NCBI RefSeq assembly: GCF_001885765.1
Contig: NZ_JXKD01000010.1
Location: 1-64,000 of the forward strand
Length of the DNA stretch: 64,000 nt
Direction: 5' to 3'
Source of the DNA: Enterococcus aquimarinus
GTDB taxonomy: Bacteria; Bacillota; Bacilli; Lactobacillales; Enterococcaceae
The notes under the pieces are model-generated. The model had not been told where the DNA came from and did no database searches. It worked only from the letters and a program-made list of their open reading frames with translations. A program made the translations under genes and the position numbers. This document shows, one piece after another, positions 29,891-38,255 of this stretch. The first letter of the stretch is position 1; each line of letters starts with the position of its first letter.

Positions 29891-31363
29891 TTATAAAGTC
29901 AATCGACTAAAATACTGATTGACGACTTCGCGATCATCAAAATGAAAGGCTGTTGTGCCAATCATTTGTTCGGTTTCGTGGCCCTTCCCAGCGATGAGTA
30001 CGGTATCGCCATGACTGGCCATCCGCAAGGCTTTTTCAATTGCTTTTTTACGATCGAGCTCAATCTCGTAATGGTTTTGCGAGAGGTGTTCAATCATGTC
30101 GGTGATAATTTGATGCGGGTCTTCTGTGCGCGGATCGTCACTCGTAAAGATTCCATGATCGGCATACTTCAGGACTGCTTCAGCCATTTTGGGTCGCTTA
30201 TCGCGGTCACGATTACCACCACAACCCGCAACACAATAAATCTTTCCTTTGGTTAACGACTTCGCTGTTTTTAAGACATTAATTAAAGCATCCGGAGTGT
30301 GGGCGTAATCAACAATTGCCGTGATGCCTTTTGTGTTAGGAACCGATTCGAAGCGGCCTCTCACGCCAGCAATGCCTTCGATGATTGCAATGACTTGCGT
30401 CGGATTCAGTCCGATAGCAACCCCTGCGCCAAAAGCCGCTAAACAGTTATAAACGTTGAAAAGCCCAATCATTTTCGTTGAAACGGCCCATTTTTGATCA
30501 AACAAAGATAACGTAAATTGAGTGCCCGATGTCGCAATCACAATCTGACTCGCTTGGATATCGCCTTGGCCTTTACAACCATAAGTCAAAATATTACTAG
30601 GGGTTAACGCGATGATAGCTTCGGCAGCTGGATCATCAAGATTGATAACGGCTGCTTTCACTTTGTCAGAAAAACCGTTACCGAGTCGACTGAATAACGA
30701 GCTTTTCGCTTCAAAATAGTCGGTCATGGAGTCATGAAAATCTAAATGGTCTTGGGTTAGATTCGTAAAGACCGCCACGTTAAAGTCAATTCCTAAAACG
30801 CGCTCTTGTTTTAAGCCATGAGAAGAGACTTCCATGACACAATGCGTCATGTTTTCCTGTGCCATCTGCGCAATCAGTTTTTGCAATTGTACGGTATGCG
30901 GGGTAGTGTTGGGTGTCGCAATTCTTTGATCGCCAATCTGATTGTACATGGTTCCAATTAAGCCGCAAGCAAGGTCTGATCGACGGAGGATTTCATGAAT
31001 TAAAAAGGTAGTGGTCGTCTTGCCATTTGTTCCCGTGACGCCTAAAAAAACCATGTCGCGACTTGGGTAGTCGTAAAATTTGGCAGCAACTTGTGCTAAG
31101 GCTTTGTTCGTATCAGAGACGACAATAAACGGTCCGAGTACGCCATTTTGTGGGAGATGATCGACAATAATCGCCCGTGCACCTTGTGCCAAGGCCTCAC
31201 TAATAAAATCGTGTCCATCATATTTTGTATTATTAATACAAACAAATAATGAATCGGTTGTCACTTCTTCAATATATTGCGTGATGTGTCGGATGGGTGT
31301 GTGTTGAATCTGTGTCCAGTCATTTTTTACGAGACAGGGTGAAATGAGTTCTGAAAGTATCAT
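29891..31363 (-). CDS. murE: UDP-MurNAc-tripeptide synthetase MurE
   Basis: A 490-residue cytosolic Mur ligase adding the third amino acid to UDP-MurNAc-Ala-Glu. Domain 1 (1-95) is followed by the ATP loop GVTGTNGKTTTTF near residue 108, the carbamylated-Lys region and a C-terminal domain with the substrate motif SDDPRTEDP. Meso-DAP enzymes carry DNPR here, so DDPR is a variant; by taxonomy L-lysine is more likely, but sequence alone leaves it open. The start at 31363 (MILSELI) has AGAGGAG upstream. It is single, with about 370 bases of leader. Confidence 0.9.
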   Translation of the reverse strand: MILSELISPCLVKNDWTQIQHTPIRHITQYIEEVTTDSLFVCINNTKYDGHDFISEALAQGARAIIVDHLPQNGVLGPFIVVSDTNKALAQVAAKFYDYPSRDMVFLGVTGTNGKTTTTFLIHEILRRSDLACGLIGTMYNQIGDQRIATPNTTPHTVQLQKLIAQMAQENMTHCVMEVSSHGLKQERVLGIDFNVAVFTNLTQDHLDFHDSMTDYFEAKSSLFSRLGNGFSDKVKAAVINLDDPAAEAIIALTPSNILTYGCKGQGDIQASQIVIATSGTQFTLSLFDQKWAVSTKMIGLFNVYNCLAAFGAGVAIGLNPTQVIAIIEGIAGVRGRFESVPNTKGITAIVDYAHTPDALINVLKTAKSLTKGKIYCVAGCGGNRDRDKRPKMAEAVLKYADHGIFTSDDPRTEDPHQIITDMIEHLSQNHYEIELDRKKAIEKALRMASHGDTVLIAGKGHETEQMIGTTAFHFDDREVVNQYFSRLTL

Positions 31364-31735
31364 GATGTTTCTCCTCTTCTTTTTGAAACAGTTCATTGAA
31401 TGTGTTTACCTAATGGGTTAATTGACAATGAGACGGTCGTACGTGTAAGAAAATCATAAAAAGATGAGTCGTAGATAATCGAGTAAAACGAAGAAGTTCC
31501 CTCTTTGCGAGGTGAGGAGCAGAAATAATCAATGGATTTTACAACGTGGGTTTGTTGAAATGAATGAGTTCTGTAATTGCTAGTAGAAGGCTTTTTCGTA
31601 GCCGTTCTACCGCTTACGCTTTCACTCATCCTATACTAATTCAGCCATTAACGCAAATATCGCTATTCGATCGTAACTTTGTTTGGTCTGATATTGAAGG
31701 GGGTGACGAGTCCTACTGAATCCTATAAAGCAATC
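31364..31735 (-). other. leader and promoter region of murE
   Basis: A possible promoter reads leftward as TTGCGT...TATAGG near 31629-31655, though the spacing is short. A 78-codon frame at 31393-31629 has no ribosome site and no recognisable content. I see no T-box, riboswitch or terminator between it and murE. Confidence 0.35.
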
Positions 31736-31775
31736 AAAAATCCCTCTCTCAAAAAAGTGAGACGTGAGAGAGGGA
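31736..31775 (-). terminator. terminator of the thiamin operon
   Basis: Read leftward, TCCCTCTCTC (31775-31766) pairs with GAGAGAGGGA (31750-31741), then TTTTT. Confidence 0.85.
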
Positions 31776-31834
31776 AGATGAAAAAAGGTTCTGAGTACAA
31801 AAATAATAATTAGTTATCGTAATCTGTGACACGT

Positions 31835-32512
31835 TTATTCACTAGGTGTTTGACAATCCACTAAATGCATCGCTTGATGGCATAAATTTAGTGTTTGGGC
31901 TATGTCATCGGATTGCGTAAGCGCCGAAATCAGGGCGATGCCGGTGATTGTATTGAAATCAAAGTCTGAAATATTTAGTGGAGTCAACCCACCGATTGCC
32001 ACTACAGGCTTTGTGCTCACTGCGGCTAATACATGAAGTGCCTCAATCCCAAGTGGTGGTTCGGCATCGCTTTTAGAAGAGGTCTTAAAAACGGGACCGA
32101 TGCCAACGTAGTCCACTTCTGGGATGTCATTAGCAGCTTGAACTTCGGCCAACTGATGACAGGATAGACCAATCATCAACTGACCTGCACTGCGCGCAAT
32201 CACTTCTTGAATGGGCTGATCGGTTTGTCCCACATGGACGCCATCTGCCTGAATGGTTAAAGCTAACTCTAAATCATCGTTAATGAAAAAAAGCACTTGA
32301 TGCTTGCGACAAATCACTTGAAGTGTCCGTGCCATTTCTTCGAGGGCATGCGCATCTTTTAGACTGTTTGGTCCTTTTTCTCGGTATTGAAAGGCGGTAA
32401 TGCCTCCACGAATCGCTTTTTCCAGTAACTCCGGAAGGGTTTGATTCGGCGCGAGATCTTGTGTGCCGGCGATAAAATAGAGGGCGAGTTTGTTTGCTTG
32501 AAACGCGTTCAT
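31835..32512 (-). CDS. thiE: thiamin-phosphate synthase
   Basis: A 225-residue TIM-barrel enzyme joining HMP-PP and THZ-P to thiamin phosphate. Visible motifs are QYREKG near residue 38, the diphosphate/Mg region INDDLELAL, ADGVHVGQTDQP, IGLSCH, DYVGIGPVFKTSSK and AIGGLT near 180. The start at 32512 is set by GAGGAGGC. Last gene of tenA-thiM-thiD-thiE; separated from thiD by one base. Confidence 0.94.
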   Translation of the reverse strand: MNAFQANKLALYFIAGTQDLAPNQTLPELLEKAIRGGITAFQYREKGPNSLKDAHALEEMARTLQVICRKHQVLFFINDDLELALTIQADGVHVGQTDQPIQEVIARSAGQLMIGLSCHQLAEVQAANDIPEVDYVGIGPVFKTSSKSDAEPPLGIEALHVLAAVSTKPVVAIGGLTPLNISDFDFNTITGIALISALTQSDDIAQTLNLCHQAMHLVDCQTPSE

Positions 32513-32513
32513 G

Positions 32514-33320
32514 TTATGCCTCCTCTCGATAAGCCCAGTGGTTGACAGGCCCGTGACCATGACCGACGTCAATTGGGGTGCTAATTGCCTGATGAATAAA
32601 ATCTTTTGCTAGATGAACAGCCTCTGAAACGCTCTTTCCTTTGGCAAGTTCAGCAGTAATGACGGCGGAATAGGTACAACCGGTTCCGTGGGTGCGATTT
32701 GTCGCCACACGTGGTTTGCTTAACCATTCACTGTCGCCGTTTTCCAAGCGTAAAAAATCAGTCGCATCGCTAACGTCTAAGCGGTGGCCACCTTTAATAA
32801 TGACATTTTTTGCGCCTAATTGTTGGATTTTTTTAGCGGCTTCTTCAATTTCTGCCTTCGTCGTAAGAGGGGATCCAACAATCCATTGCGCTTCTGGCAA
32901 GTTGGGTGTGATGACCGTTGCTAACGGAATTAATTGCGTCTTTAAAGCATCCATCGCAGAACTTGCTAATAAAGACGCGCCACCTTTAGCGATCATCACC
33001 GGATCCACCACTAATGGCCCAAAATGAGCGCGCTGTAAATGAGCAACCACATGCTCCATGACCTCGGCATTGGCTAACATGCCGGTCTTAACGGCGCGGA
33101 TCTGAAAATCATCTGCCACGGCTTCGAGTTGACTATGAATCGTCGCGAGAGGGACATTCAAAATGTCATGGACGCCACGTGTATTTTGCGCCGTAATCGC
33201 GGTGATGACCGATGTCCCAAAAACGCGCCGTTCTTGAAACGTTTTTAAGTCTGCTTGAATGCCGGCGCCACCGCCACTATCCGAACCAGCGATGGTCAGG
33301 GCTTGCGGGTAGTTATTCAT
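32514..33320 (-). CDS. thiD: HMP/HMP-phosphate kinase
   Basis: A 268-residue ribokinase-fold kinase that phosphorylates hydroxymethylpyrimidine twice. It opens with QALTIAGSDSGGGAGIQADLKTF, then VKTGMLAN, VVDPVMIAKGG, and ends with the anion-hole GTGCTYSAVITAELAKG, whose catalytic Cys/Gly pattern is intact. The start at 33320 follows GGAGTGAGC and overlaps the thiM stop by eight bases. Normal length. Confidence 0.95.
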   Translation of the reverse strand: MNNYPQALTIAGSDSGGGAGIQADLKTFQERRVFGTSVITAITAQNTRGVHDILNVPLATIHSQLEAVADDFQIRAVKTGMLANAEVMEHVVAHLQRAHFGPLVVDPVMIAKGGASLLASSAMDALKTQLIPLATVITPNLPEAQWIVGSPLTTKAEIEEAAKKIQQLGAKNVIIKGGHRLDVSDATDFLRLENGDSEWLSKPRVATNRTHGTGCTYSAVITAELAKGKSVSEAVHLAKDFIHQAISTPIDVGHGHGPVNHWAYREEA

Positions 33321-34131
33321 GATGCTCACTCCATTCTCTATTAAATGCTCTAAGTGTCTGCGCATCGATTACCGAAAGTTGATCGAGTAAGTTCTTGCGA
33401 AACGTGCCGATTTGTCGGTCATTAAAGTCTTTAGCGGCAAGTCGTCCCGCTAGACTATAAAGTGTTCCTGCGACGATAATGGCATCCAGTAATTCATCGG
33501 CGGAAGGATCATCTAAGACACCTAAGTATGCGCCACACACACAAGATAATAAGCAACCACTCCCGGTCATACTGGTAAAATGCGGGGTCCCATGGTGATT
33601 CAAATAGGTTTTGCTTCCATTGGTCATAATATCGGTTTCTCCACTAATAAACACGAGACATTCGTACTTACGTGCAACGATTTCGGCGATGGACTGGACA
33701 TCGGCACTTCCCACGCCTGCATCTACTCCTTTAGCTTGCCACGCGACATTTGCTAAACTGGCGAGCTCCCCTGCATTTCCTCGAATGAGTGTCGGCTTGA
33801 TTTCTTCAAGTAATTCCTGGATAACTTGTTTACGATATTGAGTCGCACCCGCACCAACTGGGTCGATCACTACGGGTTTATTGTTTTGGTTAGCCGCTTT
33901 GCCTGCCAGCAGCATGGCTTCTAATTGTTCGTCATTAATGGTTCCCATATTCAAGACGAGCGCGTGGTTAAATGTTTGGATTTCTGCGACTTCGCGGACG
34001 GTATTTGACATAAACGGCGAAGCGCCAATCGCTAGTAATCCGTTAGCGCTATCGTTGGCTACGACTAAATTTGTGATTGTATGGACCAATGGATTGATTT
34101 GTCTGACCTGTTCGATTAACGTGACATTCAT
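33313..34131 (-). CDS. thiM: hydroxyethylthiazole kinase
   Basis: A 272-residue kinase that salvages the thiazole moiety. Family features: PLVHTITNLVVANDSANGLLAIGASPFMS at the N-terminus, VIDPVGAGATQYR, IRGNAGE near 120 and the catalytic MTGSGCLLSCVCGAYLG near 195. It starts at ATG 34131 inside the tenA stop (ATGA), behind GGGGGATG. With no thiC, thiG or thiS genes in the cluster, the operon is a salvage pathway. Confidence 0.95.
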   Translation of the reverse strand: MNVTLIEQVRQINPLVHTITNLVVANDSANGLLAIGASPFMSNTVREVAEIQTFNHALVLNMGTINDEQLEAMLLAGKAANQNNKPVVIDPVGAGATQYRKQVIQELLEEIKPTLIRGNAGELASLANVAWQAKGVDAGVGSADVQSIAEIVARKYECLVFISGETDIMTNGSKTYLNHHGTPHFTSMTGSGCLLSCVCGAYLGVLDDPSADELLDAIIVAGTLYSLAGRLAAKDFNDRQIGTFRKNLLDQLSVIDAQTLRAFNREWSEHHE

Positions 34132-34793
34132 CGTGACATCCCCCAACTTTCTTTTTGATAAGCCATTTCCCAAAACTGTAGTTCTAAATAACTACTGATA
34201 ATGAAGGCTTCTTTCATGGCCTTTTTTTCTTCAGCGCTGGCTCGTTCAGCAAAAAAATCGAGCCAATCAATTTGCGTTTGCGTCATTTGCTTAAACTCAG
34301 GACTATGATAGGTCTCAATCCACGTTTGATAGATTGGGTGAGGCGAACCAACAGTCGCAAAATGCTCCCCAATTTCTTGATATAACCAATAACATGGTAG
34401 TAATGCTGCTAAAATAATGGCCGGATTTTCCGTTTGGATTAAGCGGTAAATATGACTCGTATAATGATAGGCGGTTGGCGCAATCGGGGTTGCGGCGTAT
34501 TCTTCTGGCGTAATGGCCATTTGTTGAAAGAAATCATGACGCACACTCACTTCAGATTCTTCTAATCCTTGCGCATTTTGGATTTGGAGTGCTTTAAATA
34601 TCGGATCATCAGCTTTTTCCGCCAACAACAAATGAGCCTTGCCGAATTGAATGAGATAATAGCAATCTTGCAATAAGTAATAACGGAAGATTTCTTCTGG
34701 TAAAGAGCCCGCTACTAATTCTTGGATAAAAGGATGATCCTTACTTTGTTGCCAGATCGATTGGGTTGCTTCATGTAATTCTTTTGAAAACAT
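34128..34793 (-). CDS. tenA: aminopyrimidine aminohydrolase TenA/ThiaminaseII
   Basis: A 221-residue all-helical enzyme that hydrolyses degraded thiamin (aminomethyl-HMP) back to HMP for ThiD. Motifs: F-x-x-YLLQDCYYL around residue 40, the catalytic Cys region LLPCYWLYQEIGE at about 133, and a C-terminal SSYLELQFWEMAY with the conserved Glu pair. The start at 34793 follows GAGGAGG. First gene after the TPP riboswitch. Confidence 0.94.
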   Translation of the reverse strand: MFSKELHEATQSIWQQSKDHPFIQELVAGSLPEEIFRYYLLQDCYYLIQFGKAHLLLAEKADDPIFKALQIQNAQGLEESEVSVRHDFFQQMAITPEEYAATPIAPTAYHYTSHIYRLIQTENPAIILAALLPCYWLYQEIGEHFATVGSPHPIYQTWIETYHSPEFKQMTQTQIDWLDFFAERASAEEKKAMKEAFIISSYLELQFWEMAYQKESWGMSR

Positions 34794-34840
34794 CTTTTTT
34801 CCTCCTCGTTTTTGAATGATTACTAGCTGTGACAACACAC

Positions 34841-34876
34841 AAAAAAACGCCATTCCTCTAAATCAGGCATGGCGTA
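34841..34876 (-). terminator. riboswitch-controlled terminator
   Basis: Read leftward, ACGCCAT (34875-34869) pairs with ATGGCGT (34853-34847), then TTTTTTT. It sits between the TPP aptamer and tenA, so TPP binding is expected to favour it. Confidence 0.75.
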
Positions 34877-34929
34877 ACAGTGTATTCAAAAAAAGAGAAT
34901 AGGCCAAAAAAACAGCCCTTTCGAATTTT

Positions 34930-35020
34930 TTGTCAACTTCCCTACGCAAGCATGAACTTACAGGTTCAAAGGGTCTGCCATTCGCATCTCAGTCTTTTTT
35001 TCAAGACACCCCTAGTAACA
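34930..35020 (-). ncRNA. TPP riboswitch (THI element)
   Basis: Read leftward, the thi-box landmarks occur in order: ACTAGGGGTGTC, GACTGAGA, ATGGCAGACCCTTTGAACCTG, then CTTGCGTAGGGAAGT. These are the two-armed pyrimidine- and pyrophosphate-sensing helices of the aptamer. A TACAAT -10 box lies just upstream (35031-35026) with a poor -35. Controls tenA-thiM-thiD-thiE. Confidence 0.95.
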
Positions 35021-35156
35021 TTTTTATTGTAACACAAATAAAAGACAGCGACCATCTAAAGGCAAGAGAAGGCTCTTGTTGTTGTAAGAAAAAATGACGA
35101 GAAAAGAAACCCCTTAACGATAACCGTAAAAACGAGTCATTTTTAAAGGGTTACGG

Positions 35157-35666
<510 letters not shown>

Positions 35667-35708
35667 TCAAAAACGATAAAATTTAAAAAGTGTTTATTCA
35701 TAAAAACG

Positions 35709-35743
35709 AGAGGAGCTGTGACGGTTGTCAGAGCTCCTCTTTT
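35709..35743 (+). terminator. terminator of the lost GH1 gene
   Basis: AGAGGAGCT (35709-35717) pairs with AGCTCCTCT (35732-35740) with an inner CTG-GAC/GTC-CAG extension, then TTTT. Confidence 0.8.
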
Positions 35744-35864
35744 AACTATAATGAAACGCTTCTTTATCTCACATAATGATTCTTAGATTAAGCAAAATAA
35801 TCAAAAACATTCTAATAGCATCGATTTATGGAAATGATTTTTTCTTATTCATACTGTTATGTTA

Positions 35865-36149
35865 TCATAAAAATAATACTGTGAAAATGATGATAGCTAT
35901 AATGGGCATTTCTATGATAGTTTCGAAACGTCTTGTATGATTTTTTAAGAACAAACCAGGGTCGGTAGAAAAGAAATTTGATCGATACTTGCTTGGAATA
36001 AAATTACCTAACAATATTCCGATTAATAATAGATAAAAAGCCCAGTTTGAAGAAATCTCGCTATTAAAGTAAGCGAGTAGTAATGAAATCAGGTAAATAG
36101 CGTACTGAGTGGCTGTTATAATATAAACTTTCCTTATTTCTTTGCTCAT
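35865..36149 (-). CDS. small membrane protein, unknown function
   Basis: A 94-residue protein with three hydrophobic segments (about 9-28, 34-50 and 78-94) and a charged loop (PSKYRSNFFSTDPGLFLKNHTRRFE). The ATG at 36149 has GGAGGTG upstream, so it is probably translated. It lies downstream of a frameshifted small membrane gene and of direct repeats of LytTR type on the same strand. Small multi-span proteins in that setting are often bacteriocin immunity or LytTR-system partners, but I do not recognise this family. Confidence 0.6.
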   Translation of the reverse strand: MSKEIRKVYIITATQYAIYLISLLLAYFNSEISSNWAFYLLLIGILLGNFIPSKYRSNFFSTDPGLFLKNHTRRFETIIEMPIIAIIIFTVLFL

Positions 36150-36203
36150 TATGGAACACCTCCAGTAAAATATGAAATAGAATTAAATTGTAAAAAAGAG
36201 ATT

Positions 36204-36409
36204 CTATTTCTTTTTATTTCTTTTTTTGATGATGAGTAATTGACCAATAACAAGGATTAACATTGTCCAAAATCCTCCAATAACAAACGCGTTATTTAGT
36301 AAATATTCCGCTGTCATGCCAATTAGACTAGCTACTATCGCAACGATAAAGACACGAGCGTAAGGATGAGATTCGGTATACTTCTGCCATTTTTATACAA
36401 TCCGATCAC
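36204..36409 (-). pseudogene. small membrane protein gene with a probable frameshift
   Basis: Read leftward, GTG 36409 opens VIGLYK. After a one-base shift near 36390 the frame continues WQKYTESHPYARVFIVAIVA then SLIGMTAEYLLNNAFVIGGF, WTMLILVIGQLLIIKKRNKKK, to TAG at 36204. The second frame has no start codon of its own after the preceding stop. The product would be about 68 residues with two membrane helices and a basic tail. The shift sits in a run of five A residues (TATAAAAATGG), so slippage or sequencing error is possible. Confidence 0.45.
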
Positions 36410-36506
36410 TCTTTCTTTAATGAATCATTTGATGTTGTATCGAATAGTAACGAACGAAACCCTTTATTCAGTTTAGCATAAATGGATTCGAAATAATCCG
36501 TTTTAC

Positions 36507-36537
36507 CCTGAACGGTCCAAAATCATGCCTGAACGGT
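36507..36537 (-). promoter_or_regulatory. LytTR-type direct repeats before the small membrane genes
   Basis: Read leftward, ACCGTTCAGG occurs at 36537-36528 and again at 36516-36507, start-to-start spacing 21 bases (9-mer plus 12), the pattern bound by LytTR-domain activators. Downstream lies TATGCT (about 36481-36476) with no good -35, as expected of an activated promoter. Confidence 0.6.
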
Positions 36538-36621
36538 TAGTTAAGGATGGCGTTCGTAAAAAAATAGTCTCATAAAAAATGAATTTAACGTGATATCATG
36601 ATAAAAGAGAGGTGAAAATAG

Positions 36622-36987
36622 ATGGAATTAAAAAAATTAGATATGCCGTTATCGGTTATACAAGTAGAAAATCTATCTGATATTGATTTATCGGTGACAC
36701 CATTATTTTTAGGGAAAACAGAAGATGAATTGTCTGTCGTATTACCTACAAGAAATGTTCCGTCAATAACGGTATCGCGCGAAGATGATTGGCAAGGATT
36801 TAAGATTGAAGGAGTTTTAGATTTTAGCTTAGTTGGAATTTTAGCTAAAATAGCCTCTCTCTTAGCGGCAGCTACTATTAGCATATTCGCTATTTCGACG
36901 TATAACACTGATTATATTTTAGTGAAGCGTCATGACTTTGATGCAGCGGCTGACATCTTAAAACAGAATGGGTATCATGTAGCTTAG
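36622..36987 (+). CDS. ACT-domain protein
   Basis: A 121-residue cytosolic protein with tandem ACT-like halves. The segment TRNVPSITVSREDDWQGFKIEGVLDFSLVGILAKIASLLAAATISIFAISTYNTDYILVKRHD is the typical CASTOR/ACT_7 family signature. Such proteins bind small ligands, often amino acids, and are usually regulatory. The start follows AGAGAGGTG. It is monocistronic and divergent from the small membrane genes. Ligand unknown. Confidence 0.85.
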   Translation: MELKKLDMPLSVIQVENLSDIDLSVTPLFLGKTEDELSVVLPTRNVPSITVSREDDWQGFKIEGVLDFSLVGILAKIASLLAAATISIFAISTYNTDYILVKRHDFDAAADILKQNGYHVA

Positions 36988-37277
36988 TTATTTAATACAT
37001 GGATTGCGAGAACCGTTATTCAGAAAGATTGCTTACCTTCAAAATCGATATTTTTTTCTGAATGGGATGTTCATCAAAAGTCGAGAATCAAACTCCGAAA
37101 TCAACAGGGATTTGATTCTTTTTAGCTTTATGAAAACTCAGTGTTTTGATTTCATCTTGTTGTTATTTGATGTAACGGAAATCACCTCTACTGATAATCA
37201 TTCGCGTATCTTCTTTTTTTCGCTTATAATCAAGGAATGAGAAACAAAGGAATCGATGGATAAAGGACTGAATGTAG
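36988..37277 (+). other. intergenic region with terminator
   Basis: The stem AGAATCAAA (37084-37092) with TTTGATTCT (37111-37119) and a T-run can end the ACT gene. A 78-codon frame over 37004-37240 crosses this hairpin, lacks a ribosome site, and is rejected. Confidence 0.6.
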
Positions 37278-38204
37278 ATGGCGATTGAGAAAAAAACACT
37301 TTATTTAATGGGTACACAAATTCAACTGTGGGTTGAACATGATCAAAAGGAAGATATCTTGGGGCAAGCGGAACAAACATTAATCGATTATGAGCAACGC
37401 TTTAGCGCCAATGATAAAACGTCTGAGTTAATGAAAATAACGCAACAAGCAGGCGTTGCAGCGGTGAAGGTACAGGATGATTTATTTGAATTAATTCAAA
37501 TTGGGAAAGAACAAAGTCTGATTCCGAATGGTTATTTAAACATTGCGATTGGTCCTTTAGTCCATGCTTGGCGAATTGGTTTTGCGGATGCACAGTATCC
37601 GTCGAAAGAGAAAATAGCGTCGTGCTTGGCACTGATTGATCCAAATGATATCCATTTAAACAGTGAAACAAAAGAAGTGTATTTAGCAAAAGCCGGGATG
37701 TCGATTGATTTGGGGGCGCTTGCCAAAGGATATTTTGCCGATAAAATCGTTGCTTTGTTCAAGAAAAAGGGTGCAAGTGCAGGGTTTATTAATTTAGGTG
37801 GGAATATTTTGACATTCGGTGAGGCGCCGCATCACGCAGATGGCTACTGGCGAATTGGTATTCAAAATCCTTTTTTACCGCGAGGCAACTATGTGGCGAC
37901 GCTGCTTATCAAAAATCAGTCAGTCGTGACTTCTGGTATCTATGAACGGACTTTTGAATGGCAAGGAAAAACGTATCATCATATTTTTGATAGTCAAACA
38001 GGTTTCCCGGTACAGTCGGAACTAGCGAGTCTTACGATTGTCTCACAAGAATCACTCGTAGGAGAAATTTGGACGACTCGTTTATTTGGAACCGAAGCGA
38101 CAACAATCATTCGAGAAGTCGAAGCGACACCAGGTCTTGAAGGAATCGTGATTACAACCGACGGACGCACGGCAAACACGCAAGGATTAAGATTTCGTAC
38201 ATAA
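37278..38204 (+). CDS. apbE: FAD:protein FMN transferase
   Basis: A 308-residue ApbE-family enzyme that moves FMN from FAD to a Thr/Ser in a D-x-x-(S/T)-G-A-(T/S) motif. Features: MGTQIQLWV start strand, FSANDKTSEL, MSIDLGALAKGYFAD near residue 140, GASAGFINLGGNILTFG and HHIFDSQTGFPV. There is no signal peptide or lipobox, so it should act in the cytoplasm, unlike the exported ApbE of respiratory systems. It converges on the lysR gene of the reductase operon, whose large protein carries a matching acceptor site (DIISGAS). That pairing is inferred. ATG is preceded by AAAGGA. Confidence 0.92.
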   Translation: MAIEKKTLYLMGTQIQLWVEHDQKEDILGQAEQTLIDYEQRFSANDKTSELMKITQQAGVAAVKVQDDLFELIQIGKEQSLIPNGYLNIAIGPLVHAWRIGFADAQYPSKEKIASCLALIDPNDIHLNSETKEVYLAKAGMSIDLGALAKGYFADKIVALFKKKGASAGFINLGGNILTFGEAPHHADGYWRIGIQNPFLPRGNYVATLLIKNQSVVTSGIYERTFEWQGKTYHHIFDSQTGFPVQSELASLTIVSQESLVGEIWTTRLFGTEATTIIREVEATPGLEGIVITTDGRTANTQGLRFRT

Positions 38205-38210
38205 TATAAC

Positions 38211-38255
38211 AAAAAATAGGAAAAGAATTCACTTGGCATTCTTTTCCTATTTTTT
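38211..38255. terminator. bidirectional terminator, apbE / lysR
   Basis: Perfect 18-base arms AAAAAATAGGAAAAGAAT (38211-38228) and complement (38238-38255) with a 9-base loop. Confidence 0.92.

Noticed and set aside
31393-31629. 78-codon frame in the murE leader
   Set aside because: The ATG sits on the possible -10 box, there is no ribosome site and no recognisable content. I also looked for a T-box here and found no T-box sequence or terminator.
37004-37240. 78-codon frame after the ACT-domain gene
   Set aside because: It crosses a terminator hairpin and has no ribosome site.
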